Assembly: GCA_052034625.1 (NCBI GenBank)
Contig: JBPOII010000002.1
Span: 124,001-188,000 of the forward strand
Reading direction: 5' to 3'
Source of the DNA: JAVBLP01 sp052034625
Lineage (GTDB): Bacteria; Elusimicrobiota; Endomicrobiia; Endomicrobiales; Endomicrobiaceae
Length of the DNA: 64,000 bases
Position numbers and translations under genes: made by a program. Positions 36,688-45,867 of the stretch are shown piece after piece. A model generated the notes under the pieces. The model worked only from the letters and a program-made list of their open reading frames with translations, ran no database searches and had not been told where the DNA came from. Positions within the stretch are counted from its first letter, which is position 1, and every line of letters starts with the position of its first letter.

Positions 36688-37296
36688 TCAAAACTTTATA
36701 GATGAGATAGGGATTGAGATATTGTCTTGCAGGTCAAGCATGGCATTAATGAAAAAGACTTTAGTATATAGATGTAGATCATCAAGAAAAATATCTTTTT
36801 CTGAAATAAAGCCCTTTTTAAGTAAAAACTTTCTTTTAATGCCGTTTAATAAATATGTTTTAGGCGTAAAAAGCTGTCCGTCATTTGCTTCAAAAACAAG
36901 ATTGCTGTAAGAAGAATCCGTAATTTTGCCGTTCTTGACAATAATGATCTCATCGGAATCTTTTCTTTTTTCAAGCAGATCATTTAAATAGCTTCTATCG
37001 GCATATTTGAAATTATAAGAGATATTATCATCATGGACTATTTGTAAAGATCTGATTTCTTTAGGTTGATAAGCGTGAAATTCTACAGAAATAATGTCTT
37101 CGGCATATAAAACCCTGCATTTTATTTTTTCATTTTCCAAATTCCCCGGAATAGAGTTTATGTCTATATTCAGAACAGGTTTTGTTTTATAGTGAGCAAA
37201 TGCCGTTTCAGCTAATCTCTGCTTATGTAAATCGAGATTAAAAATCAAACCTTTTTCTATTTTTATAGTTTCTAAAAAAATAATTTTTTTATTCAT
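36688..37296 (-). CDS. pabC: Class IV aminotransferase, 4-amino-4-deoxychorismate lyase-like
   Basis: This 202-residue protein has the PLP fold IV of branched-chain/D-amino-acid aminotransferases and aminodeoxychorismate lyase. The PLP-binding Lys is in FKYADR and the conserved turn is GKITDSSYSNLVF (the family usually has E-G-S-x-x-N; here D-S-S-Y-S-N). It starts 3 bp after pabB, which strongly supports the pabB-pabC pair that makes p-aminobenzoate for folate. The protein is shorter than typical PabC (about 270), with reduced loops. No pabA is seen nearby. Confidence 0.8.
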   Translation of the reverse strand: MNKKIIFLETIKIEKGLIFNLDLHKQRLAETAFAHYKTKPVLNIDINSIPGNLENEKIKCRVLYAEDIISVEFHAYQPKEIRSLQIVHDDNISYNFKYADRSYLNDLLEKRKDSDEIIIVKNGKITDSSYSNLVFEANDGQLFTPKTYLLNGIKRKFLLKKGFISEKDIFLDDLHLYTKVFFINAMLDLQDNISIPISSIKF

Positions 37297-37299
37297 ATT

Positions 37300-38277
37300 T
37301 CATATAAAAGATAAATATACCTTATTTAATAATTCCTGATACTCATTATTACAAATACTTTTTTCAGTAACTCCGCCGCCGCTTCTAAAGTATAAATGAC
37401 CATTATCTTGTTCTATAAACCTTATCAATACGGCAGAATCCAGTATATTTCCGTCAAAATATCCGGCTATGCCGCAATAATAGTTTCTTTCTCTTTTTTC
37501 CACTTTTCTTATAATATCTATAGCTTTTTGTTTCGGCTCGCCTATTATAGATGCTCCGGGAAGCAGTGAAAATATAGTATTTCCTATAGAGTTTTTACAA
37601 TCTTCTTTAAGAGTTCCAACTATTTCAGAGCTGATTTGGAGCAAGTTTTTTCTATTTGTTTTTATATTATCAATATATCTATATCTTTCAACTTTTATAT
37701 TATCGGCAACCAATTCAAGCTCTTTGCTTATAAGCGATACTGCGGCATTATGTTCTTCAATCTCTTTTTTATCTTTTATAATTATATTTTCGGCATTGGG
37801 CAAATCTGCATCTATTGTCCCTTTCATAGGATTTGTAGAGATCTTACCTTTTTCAATTTTCACAAATCTTTCCGGTGAAAAGCATGCGAATCTGTTAGGA
37901 ATATATATCTGATACGGCGATCTGCTCAATGCAAAAATGTTTTCCAATGAAAGATTTGTTTCTATCGGGGTTATTTTGGTTAAATTTGCATAAGAAATGT
38001 CTTTGTTTTTCAAGTGTTTTTGCAAATTGTCAAATTTAGATTTATATTCATTATCATTGCTGTGGATAATATCAAATTTAATTTGCATATCCGTAGGAGG
38101 GAAAAGAGGTTTATTGTTCCCTGTAGGGAAGCTGAAATAAACTTCCGATTGATCTATCGGATCTTCCACTAAATAACCTTCAGTCATTTCATAATTTATT
38201 ACAAAAAAGAAAGGCTGTAAATAATTGTATAGTTTATTGATTTTTTCTTTAAGGATATTAGCATTTGTATAAAGCAT
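37300..38277 (-). CDS. pabB: Aminodeoxychorismate synthase component I
   Basis: This 325-residue chorismate-binding enzyme, with a glutamine amidotransferase, converts chorismate to 4-amino-4-deoxychorismate. Motifs are RFACFSPERFVKI, NPMKGTID (Lys of the PIKGT motif), EHNAAVSLISKEL, LPGASIIGEPK and the end YCGIAGYFDG. It is shorter than full PabB (about 450 residues) because the N-terminal domain is reduced to about 90 residues. The VDLxRNDL block of the family is modified to VSLISKELE, so activity should be checked. The pabC gene follows after 3 bp. No ribosome-binding site is obvious before the ATG. Confidence 0.8.
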   Translation of the reverse strand: MLYTNANILKEKINKLYNYLQPFFFVINYEMTEGYLVEDPIDQSEVYFSFPTGNNKPLFPPTDMQIKFDIIHSNDNEYKSKFDNLQKHLKNKDISYANLTKITPIETNLSLENIFALSRSPYQIYIPNRFACFSPERFVKIEKGKISTNPMKGTIDADLPNAENIIIKDKKEIEEHNAAVSLISKELELVADNIKVERYRYIDNIKTNRKNLLQISSEIVGTLKEDCKNSIGNTIFSLLPGASIIGEPKQKAIDIIRKVEKRERNYYCGIAGYFDGNILDSAVLIRFIEQDNGHLYFRSGGGVTEKSICNNEYQELLNKVYLSFI

Positions 38278-38408
38278 TTGTTTTTCATAAGTAAAATTTT
38301 ATCTTAATATAGGTTTACATTACAATAATTATATAAAAATAAGTCTTATTATGGAATAATATTATGTATAATCTAATATAGATCAAACCATTTTAAAAAG
38401 AGAACGTT

Positions 38409-39239
38409 ATGGATATAATTGAAATAATAAAAGTTATAGTTTTAGGTATAGTTGAAGGGATAACGGAATGGCTGCCTATAAGCAGTACCGGGCATATGAT
38501 ACTTGTTGATGAGTTTATAAAACTCAATGCTTCCCCAGCATTTAAAGAGATGTTCCTAGTAGTTATACAGCTGGGTGCAATAATTGCTGTAGTTTTGCTT
38601 TATTTTCAAACCTTACTCCCCTTTTCTGTGCAAAATAAAAAGATAATAATAAAAAGAGATGTGTTTACGCTTTGGGCTAAGATCTTAGTTTCATGTATTC
38701 CTGCAGCGGTCATAGGAGTTCTATTTGACGATTATTTTAATGAAATGTTTTACAATTATCAGACAGTCGCTGTTATGCTTATACTCTTTGGCATTTTCTT
38801 TATAGCAATTGAGAATAAACATAAGAACAAATCTTCAAATATCAACTCTCTCAATGAAATTACTTATAAAAAGGCATTTGTGATAGGCATTTTTCAGCTT
38901 ATAGCTGCTATTTTTCCCGGAACATCGCGTTCAGGAGCGACAATTCTTGGCGGTTTAATGCTTGGTGTATCAAGAACAACAGCTGCCGAGTATACATTTT
39001 TGCTTGCTGTACCTGTAATGTTTGGTGCAAGCGCTCTGAAATTGTTTAAATTCGGAATAGAGTTTACCAGAGCAGAAGCGGCATCGCTGTTTATCGGTAT
39101 GGCGGCAGCATTTATAGTATCTTTGATTACAATAAAATTTCTTTTAGAGTATATAAAAAGAAATGACTTTAAAGTTTTCGGCTGGTACCGTATAATTCTG
39201 GGGATCACGGTTTTAATATATTTTACAATAATATTTTGA
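38409..39239 (+). CDS. uppP: Undecaprenyl-diphosphatase
   Basis: This 276-residue integral membrane phosphatase recycles undecaprenyl pyrophosphate, the lipid carrier of cell-wall synthesis. The signatures are GIVEGITEWLPISSTGHMIL near the N-terminus and FPGTSRSGATILGGLMLG in the second half; these carry the catalytic Glu, His, Ser and Arg residues. About eight membrane segments follow the usual pattern and length. GAGAACGTT precedes the ATG. Confidence 0.95.
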   Translation: MDIIEIIKVIVLGIVEGITEWLPISSTGHMILVDEFIKLNASPAFKEMFLVVIQLGAIIAVVLLYFQTLLPFSVQNKKIIIKRDVFTLWAKILVSCIPAAVIGVLFDDYFNEMFYNYQTVAVMLILFGIFFIAIENKHKNKSSNINSLNEITYKKAFVIGIFQLIAAIFPGTSRSGATILGGLMLGVSRTTAAEYTFLLAVPVMFGASALKLFKFGIEFTRAEAASLFIGMAAAFIVSLITIKFLLEYIKRNDFKVFGWYRIILGITVLIYFTIIF

Positions 39240-39281
39240 AAATTTAGCTATAATTTACTTATATTTAAAAAAGGTGGAAAA

Positions 39282-41267
39282 ATGAAAAAAATATTGGGTT
39301 TTATTTTTGCAATTCTTGCTTTAACTGTGGCAATGCTTATCTATGCTTCATTTTCTTTATCTAATTATCATATATTTATTGCCGAAGTTCTTATAGGCGA
39401 GGGGCATTATAAAGCTTATTTGGTAACCGCTATAGTTTTTGTCTTGATAGCGATAGTTCTTCTTTTTATATGGTCGTGGATAAAATTAATTCCAGGCAAA
39501 AAAGAAAAAACTTCGACATTAAAAATAATTGAAAAAGTCATTTTTCATCTTCTTTTAGCAACATCTATTTTTGCGGCATATATGGGTGTAGTATTTTTTA
39601 TAGATATAAATAAAGCAACCAAGGGATTTAAAAAAGCCGATATATCGCGTATAGTAGATTTTAGTTACAGTTATGCCGCTGATACGGATAAAAGAAGAAT
39701 GAAAATATCAGAGCATCAAAGAGATTATCAGCAGAAGAGCAAAGCCGATTTTTACATAGAAGCCCGCAAGAATATAGAAGATAAAACCCCTCTTATGATA
39801 TCAATAATAGATAATCTCTATTATGACGGCACATATGAAAATATAAATTTTAGAGATTCTGACGGCAGGACAGCACTTATGTATGCAATAGGACTTTCTG
39901 CCGGCAGTGAAACGGTTAAAATGCTTTTAGAGAATGGAGCAGATGCTAAAATGCATGATAATAAAAATATAACCGTACTAATGTATGCTGCGTCTTATGC
40001 TGATTCGCCTGAAATAATAGAGATGTTGATAAATAAAGGAGCTGACGTCGACGAAAAAACATCAGGGCAGAAAAAACCGCTGCATTTTGCGGCGCAATAC
40101 AATGAAAATGCCGATATAATAAAAGCCCTGATAAAACACGGTGCTAATCCTGAAGATATGGCATATTATTCTATCAGAGGCGAGTATAAATCTCCGCTAA
40201 TGGTTGCCGTAGAATATAATAATAGCGGTGAAGTTATCGCTTATCTTGCAGATTCTGTCATGGATATAAACGCTTTTGTTTACGGTGTAAATATTTTGGA
40301 TCTTGCCGTACAGTACGGAACTATAGATACAGTTCAGATAATACTTGATGCCGGAGCCGATGTAAACAAAGGTGCGTTTAAGCAAGGGTATTCTGCTTTA
40401 GCTATAGCCGCGATGGATAATGAAGATATCAATGTAGCAAAAATGCTTATAGACGCTGGAGCTGATATAAATATTTCAAACAAAAATTATATATTCAGTT
40501 CTGCTTTGATGACAGCTGCTTGGGGCGGGACTCCTGAAATGGTAGAGCTTTTACTGAAAAAAGAGGCAAATATCAATGTAAAAAACCTTTACGGTATGGG
40601 CGCTATTGAAGTTGCAGCAGCAAATCCTGATGCTGCAGAAGTGATCTCTTTGTTGAAAAAGCATGGCGTAGAATCCGGAAGAGTACAAGGCGTATATTTC
40701 CCTCCAATAGTCCTTGCAGCAATGATAAATCCTGATCCGGAGCAGTTAGAACTTTTGATACAGCAGGGAGAAGACATAAATGCTTTAAACAGCGAAGGGA
40801 TGTCGGCTTTTTCCGCTGCCTGCAGATATAATGTGAATTCGGAAGTTGCAAAAGTCTTCTTAAAACACGGGCTTAAAGTTAACGGTATAGATATTGCCAC
40901 AGGAAAGAAACATATAGATTATGCCGGAGCAAACCGCAATATTGAAATGCTTGAAACACTTCTTAATTATTATCCCGAACAAAACACTGAAAGTCTCCGC
41001 AGAATACTTTTTGAAGCTGTAGAGAGCGGTAATGCCGCAGCTATAAGATTTTTAAAAAGCTATGGTCTTGATATAAATGTACAAAATGAAAGAGACGGTA
41101 AAACGGCACTTATGTATGCAGCGCAGATATCAAGTAATCCGAGGGTAATAAATGCGCTTCTTGAAAGCGGTGCGGAAACATATATAAAAGATAATGAAGG
41201 CAAGACAGCCGCTTACTATCTCAAAAAGAATAAAAAACTATCAAAATTTAATATAAAACTTGATTAA
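39282..41267 (+). CDS. Membrane-anchored ankyrin-repeat protein
   Basis: This 661-residue protein has three N-terminal membrane segments (about residues 5-25, 45-70 and 88-110), then from about residue 190 to the end a series of ankyrin repeats. Repeat units such as GRTALMYAIGLSAGSETVKM, LLENGADAK and MLINKGADVDEKTSGQKKPL are clear, with roughly ten units. Ankyrin repeats bind proteins; such anchored forms are common in host-associated bacteria. A Lys-rich linker lies between membrane and repeats. The partner is unknown. The gene starts 42 bp after uppP with AAAGGTGG upstream of the ATG. Confidence 0.85.
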   Translation: MKKILGFIFAILALTVAMLIYASFSLSNYHIFIAEVLIGEGHYKAYLVTAIVFVLIAIVLLFIWSWIKLIPGKKEKTSTLKIIEKVIFHLLLATSIFAAYMGVVFFIDINKATKGFKKADISRIVDFSYSYAADTDKRRMKISEHQRDYQQKSKADFYIEARKNIEDKTPLMISIIDNLYYDGTYENINFRDSDGRTALMYAIGLSAGSETVKMLLENGADAKMHDNKNITVLMYAASYADSPEIIEMLINKGADVDEKTSGQKKPLHFAAQYNENADIIKALIKHGANPEDMAYYSIRGEYKSPLMVAVEYNNSGEVIAYLADSVMDINAFVYGVNILDLAVQYGTIDTVQIILDAGADVNKGAFKQGYSALAIAAMDNEDINVAKMLIDAGADINISNKNYIFSSALMTAAWGGTPEMVELLLKKEANINVKNLYGMGAIEVAAANPDAAEVISLLKKHGVESGRVQGVYFPPIVLAAMINPDPEQLELLIQQGEDINALNSEGMSAFSAACRYNVNSEVAKVFLKHGLKVNGIDIATGKKHIDYAGANRNIEMLETLLNYYPEQNTESLRRILFEAVESGNAAAIRFLKSYGLDINVQNERDGKTALMYAAQISSNPRVINALLESGAETYIKDNEGKTAAYYLKKNKKLSKFNIKLD

Positions 41268-41346
41268 CAGCTTTCCTCAGGGCAAATATTATGATGGCTG
41301 CCATACTGAACAGCCGTATGTGTCCAAAATATAAAAAGGGATTATT

Positions 41347-42507
41347 ATGATACGGATAAGAAAAGGCATGCCGGAAACTCTTCTCCCCGTGCTGCTCGTT
41401 TTTTTTATAATGGGTTTTGTTGATATTACAGCAATAGCGGTAAATTATGTAAAAGCTGATTTTAAACTTACAGATACTGTCACAAATTTTTTTCTCTCTA
41501 TGGTCTTTATCTGGTTTCTGCTGTTTTCCGTGCCTGCCGGAATGTTAATGGACAGGATTGGCAGAAAAAATACTGTTCTCTTAAGTATTATCATTACAGC
41601 CATATCGCTTATATTTCCGCTGATAAAATATTCGCTGCCTATGATAACCATATCATTTTCTCTGCTTGGGATAAGCAATACGCTTATGCAAGTATCTTTA
41701 AACCCTCTGCTTTCCGATATAGTTTCTGAAAATAAATTTGCAAGTTCGCTTACTTTGGGGCAAAGCATAAAAACAATAGCTTCTCTTCTCGGACCTATCA
41801 TTACGGGCTGGGCTGCATTGAAAGCCGGAGATTGGAGAATAGTATGTCTTCTTTTTATAGCTATAGCTGTTTTCGGTTTCATAGTTCTTGCAAAGGGTAA
41901 AATAGAAGAAGAGGGTGTAAAAAATAAAGCATCGACTTTTAAAGAATGCTTTTTGCTGCTTGGCGATAAAATTATATTGTTAGGTTTTCTTGGTATTTTA
42001 TGTCATGTCGGCATAGATGTAGGTGTGAATGTTACGGCTCCAAAAATAATTATTGAAAAATTTAATTCTCCGCTGACTTCAGCAGGAATAGCCTCAAGTA
42101 TTTATTTTTTGTTTAAAATGCTGGGAGCGCTTGCCGGCTCTGTTGTATTGGCTCAGCATTCTGCAAAAAAAGTTTTCATTATAAGTATTTTTTGTCTTAT
42201 TATCGGGACGTTCGGAATTTTTATCGCAGGAACAAAGTTTTTAGCATATATTGCCATAGCTTTGATCGGGACAGGAAATTCCAATGTGTTTTCAATAATA
42301 TTTTCACAGGCAGTTATGGCAAATCCTGAAAAAAAGAACAAAATATCAGGACTTATGATAATGGGAGTATCAGGCGGTGCACTTTTTCCTCTGTTGATGG
42401 GTTTTGCTTCGGATATTACCGCCTCACAGGCGGGTGCTGTAGCGGTTATGAGTATAGGGATTTTATATTTGATCTGTCTAATACCAAAAATAAAACAAAG
42501 CATCTAA
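41347..42507 (+). CDS. MFS transporter, FHS (fucose/glucose permease-like) family
   Basis: This 386-residue 12-helix major facilitator protein has the conserved loop MDRIGRKNTVLL between helices 2 and 3 and the segment GISNTLMQVSLNPLLSDIV, which resembles the signature helix of the FHS family of proton-coupled fucose and glucose/galactose permeases. Uptake of a monosaccharide is the likely role; the exact sugar cannot be read. AAAAAGGG stands before the ATG at 41347. It lies between the ankyrin and PstS-like genes on the same strand without apparent functional link. Confidence 0.82.
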   Translation: MIRIRKGMPETLLPVLLVFFIMGFVDITAIAVNYVKADFKLTDTVTNFFLSMVFIWFLLFSVPAGMLMDRIGRKNTVLLSIIITAISLIFPLIKYSLPMITISFSLLGISNTLMQVSLNPLLSDIVSENKFASSLTLGQSIKTIASLLGPIITGWAALKAGDWRIVCLLFIAIAVFGFIVLAKGKIEEEGVKNKASTFKECFLLLGDKIILLGFLGILCHVGIDVGVNVTAPKIIIEKFNSPLTSAGIASSIYFLFKMLGALAGSVVLAQHSAKKVFIISIFCLIIGTFGIFIAGTKFLAYIAIALIGTGNSNVFSIIFSQAVMANPEKKNKISGLMIMGVSGGALFPLLMGFASDITASQAGAVAVMSIGILYLICLIPKIKQSI

Positions 42508-42523
42508 AAACAAAAGAATAACT

Positions 42524-43777
42524 ATGGAATATAATAATAATCAAAAAATAATGCGTAAAAAAAAGCAGCGGCAGATAATAATTAAAATTATTTATTTATT
42601 GTCTGGTATAACAATCATAGTGGGAAGTTCAGTATATGCGGTCATAGCATCTACTCTTGCGCAAGAACGGTTTTTTGCAATTCTTTCACCGATCGCCGGC
42701 GGCATAACCTGCATATTATTTTTTATCTTTCTCTTCTGGAGAAATAAGCGCTTAACAGTAATAGTAGTATTTATTTTGTTCTTGATTCTGACATCTCTTG
42801 TAATAGGTTTAAGAGTAGTTTTTAATGCTTGGCATAATAGAGAGAAAAATTTCTTTTTAAATGATGTAGATATAATGGAATATATACCGTTTACCGGTGA
42901 AAAAATTGTACGTAACTATGAGCCGGCTTCCATTGAAATAGAAAAGGATTTTCCTGCACTTGACGGTTCAGCTGCACTTTATCCGCTTTATTCGGCATTC
43001 GCTCAGGCATTAAACCCGAAATTTACCGATGATGGAGCTGTTATAGAAAGCGACCTTGTAAAAGCCAATAATAATCCTGCCGCTTTTGAAAATCTTTTAT
43101 CAGGCGAGGCTGATATTATATTTGTTGAAAACCTTTCTGAAGCACAGTTGGAAGAAGCATCGGTAAGAGGTATAGAATTGAATATGATCCCTTTGGGAAG
43201 GGAGGCTTTTGTCTTTTTGGTAAATAAAGATAATCCGGTAGTTGACCTTACAATAAAACAATTGCAGGACATTTACTCCGGACGAATTAAGAATTGGAGT
43301 AAAGTCGGAGGAAAAAATGAGCGTATTATAGCTTTTCAAAGGGTAAAAAACAGCAGCGGACAGAATGCACTTGAAGATCTTATGAAAAAGGAAACTATAA
43401 TAAAAGTTTCAGATGAAGAGATAGTTTCAGGCATAGGCGGAGTAATAAAAAAAGTTGCCGATCATAAAAATTATAATAATTCTATCGGTTTTTCATTTAG
43501 ATTTTTTCTTTCCGGCATTATGGAAGAAAAAAATATTAAAATACTTCATATAGACGGGATATATCCTTCAGAAGCAAGTATTAAAGACGCTTTATATCCG
43601 CTTACATCACATTTTTATGCAGTTACGGCTGACAGCAAAAATCCAAATATTGATAAGTTTATCAATTGGATATTATCCGATGAAGGCCGGCAAATAATGG
43701 AAAAAATCGGATATGTACCTTTAGGAAAAATACTTAAGAATGACGAACATGTAAAGACAATTGCAAATTACGAATGA
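42524..43777 (+). CDS. Membrane-anchored PstS-like phosphate-binding protein
   Basis: This 417-residue protein has three N-terminal membrane helices (about residues 17-35, 48-65 and 72-95) rather than a cleaved signal peptide. From about residue 140 it has a periplasmic-binding domain of the PstS type: DGSAALYPLYSAFAQ corresponds to the phosphate-binding loop (usually SGAT...PL), followed by QLQDIYSGRIKNWSKVGG, a family motif, and FINWILSDEGRQIMEKIGYVPL near the end. No pstCAB genes are nearby, so it may be a sensor or an orphan binding protein. No strong SD is seen before the ATG at 42524. Confidence 0.8.
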   Translation: MEYNNNQKIMRKKKQRQIIIKIIYLLSGITIIVGSSVYAVIASTLAQERFFAILSPIAGGITCILFFIFLFWRNKRLTVIVVFILFLILTSLVIGLRVVFNAWHNREKNFFLNDVDIMEYIPFTGEKIVRNYEPASIEIEKDFPALDGSAALYPLYSAFAQALNPKFTDDGAVIESDLVKANNNPAAFENLLSGEADIIFVENLSEAQLEEASVRGIELNMIPLGREAFVFLVNKDNPVVDLTIKQLQDIYSGRIKNWSKVGGKNERIIAFQRVKNSSGQNALEDLMKKETIIKVSDEEIVSGIGGVIKKVADHKNYNNSIGFSFRFFLSGIMEEKNIKILHIDGIYPSEASIKDALYPLTSHFYAVTADSKNPNIDKFINWILSDEGRQIMEKIGYVPLGKILKNDEHVKTIANYE

Positions 43778-43815
43778 AAGACAATAAAAGACTACAGCAA
43801 AGGACAAAAATTCGG

Positions 43816-43853
43816 TTGTCATTCTGCGGGGACGAAGTCTATAGCAGAATCCA
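43816..43853. repeat. Palindromic REP-like element (possible dispersed repeat)
   Basis: TTGTCATTCTGCGGGGACGA is followed by a region ending GCAGAATCCA. ATTCTGC at 43821-43827 pairs with GCAGAAT at 43844-43850, with an inner GAC/GTC pair. It resembles the short palindromic intergenic repeats of the GTCATTCTGCGG...GCAGAATCC kind found in several bacteria. Only one copy was seen in this window. Confidence 0.45.
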
Positions 43854-44047
43854 TATATTTTTTAAGAGCATGTATATTCAAATTAAATTCAGCCGCTGAC
43901 ACACCCTTTGCATCCCCAAAACTTTATAATAGGACCCATGCTAAAAAATAATCAAAATTTACTGTTTCAGTTTTTCCTTGCAATAATCCCTAAAGGTCAG
44001 GCGTTAAGATGATACGGAGCAAAAAGACAGGTGAAAGGAGAAAGAAA

Positions 44048-44476
44048 ATGAAAACAGTAAAAATTTTGATGGTCTTAGCTTTAGGTTTAGTTTTCGCTGG
44101 CAACTCTTTTGCAGCACCAAGAAAAGATTATAATGCCTACCGCCAAAATTATGCAAAACAACAGAATGAAAAACAACAAAAGTATCAGGGTTATCAACAT
44201 CAAAAGAAACAGAATCAAAAACAGGAAAAGTTTCAAAGTTTTAAACATCATAAAAAACATAACCAAAAACATGTAAATTATAAAAACAGAAAGCATGCAA
44301 AGGTTAAATATGTTCCGGTTGCTCCCGTAAAATGTGTACATAAGCGTCCTGTACAAGTTGTTCGCCATGTAAATGTTTCATGTGGAAGCTGCGGTTGTAA
44401 TCGTGATGCGAAAGCTGTTATAGCTGTAGGATTGGGAATACTTACGACGGCAGCAATAATAAATGCAGCGTTGTAG
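44048..44476 (+). CDS. Small secreted His/Lys/Gln-rich protein
   Basis: This 142-residue protein has a signal peptide (MKTVKILMVLALGLVFAGNSFA, cleaved after the Ala). The mature chain is dominated by Gln, Lys, His and Tyr (QKYQGYQHQKKQNQKQEKF-type low-complexity sequence), followed by a Val/Arg/His stretch. It ends with a CGSCGC cysteine cluster and a hydrophobic AVGLGILTTAAIINAAL tail. The tail could anchor it; the Cys/His content could bind metal, but no family was recognised. The ATG at 44048 is favoured by AAAGGAG 7 bases upstream; the frame upstream of it lacks a signal. A strong terminator follows. Confidence 0.7.
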   Translation: MKTVKILMVLALGLVFAGNSFAAPRKDYNAYRQNYAKQQNEKQQKYQGYQHQKKQNQKQEKFQSFKHHKKHNQKHVNYKNRKHAKVKYVPVAPVKCVHKRPVQVVRHVNVSCGSCGCNRDAKAVIAVGLGILTTAAIINAAL

Positions 44477-44493
44477 TTATATAATTTAAAAAG

Positions 44494-44530
44494 AAAAAGC
44501 CGGTCTGTTTTAAACAGACCGGCTTTTTTG
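44494..44530. terminator. Bidirectional terminator
   Basis: A 17 bp stem (44494-44510 with 44512-44528) flanked by A and T runs lies between converging genes and can serve both. Confidence 0.95.
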
Positions 44531-44540
44531 ATTTGATTTA

Positions 44541-45260
44541 TTATCCGTGAGTAAAAAATTCGATAGAGAGAACAAGTATAACTCCGACAAAAAGCATATA
44601 CGGAACAAGTTTATTTTTAGATTTATGGGTTTCAGGTATAAGGTCTGATGCGGCAAGGAAAATAAAAGTTCCTCCGGTAATGCCAAGCAGAGCGCCGAGT
44701 GCCGGCTGTGATAGATTTTTAAATAAAAATAAACCTAAAATAGTGCCTAAAGGCGTAAAAAGTGCCGTTATAAGCGAAAAATTTAAAACCTTGCTTTTTG
44801 AAGCACCGCTGTGGAGAAGTATTCCTGAAATAGTTATACCGTCAGGTATTTTGTGAAGAAGTACAGCAAGTGTAGTCATAAGCCCGATACCCGTATTAGC
44901 TTCAAAACCTATTGCTATAATTAAACCGTCAATAAAAGAGTGAAGAGAAAGACCGATAAATGAAGCCATTCCCATTATAGAATGTCTTTCACATTCATCG
45001 TCATCGTGAGACGGGTGGAACAATACGACAAATTGAAGAAAGAACATTAAAAGAAAACCTATCAGAACAAAAAACATAGTTTTCGTATTAGCTTCAAAAG
45101 CTTCCGGTATAAGATGAGTGAAAGCTATCGTAAGCATTACGCCGGCTGAAAAACTTATTATGCCGAGCGAATTTCTTTCAGACCATTCGTGAAATCTTAA
45201 AACCATAAATGAACCAAGTAAAGCAGCAGATGCGGCTATAAGCGAATAAACAATTACCAT
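44541..45260 (-). CDS. ZIP-family divalent metal transporter
   Basis: This 239-residue protein has eight membrane segments. Family motifs are HSFIDGLIIAIGFE in helix 4 and LLHKIPDGITISGILL in helix 5, with the conserved His, Asp and Gly residues of the metal site. A histidine- and acid-rich loop (HPSHDDDECERH) lies between helices 3 and 4. ZIP proteins import zinc, iron or manganese. It is the last gene of a minus-strand run starting at trpB2. The stop is 10 bases from the bidirectional terminator. Confidence 0.9.
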   Translation of the reverse strand: MVIVYSLIAASAALLGSFMVLRFHEWSERNSLGIISFSAGVMLTIAFTHLIPEAFEANTKTMFFVLIGFLLMFFLQFVVLFHPSHDDDECERHSIMGMASFIGLSLHSFIDGLIIAIGFEANTGIGLMTTLAVLLHKIPDGITISGILLHSGASKSKVLNFSLITALFTPLGTILGLFLFKNLSQPALGALLGITGGTFIFLAASDLIPETHKSKNKLVPYMLFVGVILVLSIEFFTHG

Positions 45261-45283
45261 TTTTTTTCTCCATTGTAAACTGA

Positions 45284-45862
45284 TTATTTTTTACGCAGAT
45301 ATTTAATAGATTTTCTTATAAGTATTATTGTCTGTGCGATTGCCGGCACTAATAAAACAATACTTATTGTTAAATCAAGAAAATATAAATCTTTTAAATA
45401 AACTATAGATGCAATTATAACAAAAAATGAAAGCATGGAAGCAAAAAAGTATTTAAAAAAGAGAGTTTTTAGATCTTTATCGTTCTTCATTTCAGCAAAT
45501 AAAATTATTGAGCAGATAATGAGAGCTGCAAATCCGGAAAAGATAAACCGGCGCATAAGCAGTATATTTATTTCATATGGAAGTGAGAAACTTATAATTG
45601 CTCTGTAAGTTATAAATAGTGACAAAAGCAGAAGTACAACTGAATTTATAAGAAGGGAGACAAGCTGCACACGGCGAAAACTTTCATTGCCTGTATCATA
45701 AATATTTATTATTACCGGCAGAAGGGAGAAAGAAAGTGCTGTTATCAAGGCTGCATAAGCAAATAATAAAAAACTTCCTATATAAAAAGCACCTGCCGTT
45801 TGAGCAAGTATCAACAGGAGGCTGATAGCTAAAACGGCAGGCATTTTGGCAGACTTTTTCAT
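45284..45862 (-). CDS. Membrane protein of unknown function
   Basis: This 192-residue hydrophobic protein has about six membrane segments separated by short charged loops (for example NIYDTGNESFRRVQ and EMKNDKDLKTLFFK). No family could be recognised. It lies 23 bp before the ZIP gene and 5 bp after the pyruvate kinase gene, so it is almost certainly co-transcribed with both. No signal peptide is seen. Confidence 0.65.
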   Translation of the reverse strand: MKKSAKMPAVLAISLLLILAQTAGAFYIGSFLLFAYAALITALSFSLLPVIINIYDTGNESFRRVQLVSLLINSVVLLLLSLFITYRAIISFSLPYEINILLMRRFIFSGFAALIICSIILFAEMKNDKDLKTLFFKYFFASMLSFFVIIASIVYLKDLYFLDLTISIVLLVPAIAQTIILIRKSIKYLRKK

Positions 45863-45867
45863 ATATA

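Noticed and set aside
43925..43930. TATAAT before the small secreted protein gene
   Set aside because: No -35 box lies at 15-19 bp; the nearest TTGCAT gives an 11 bp spacer, so a promoter is not supported.
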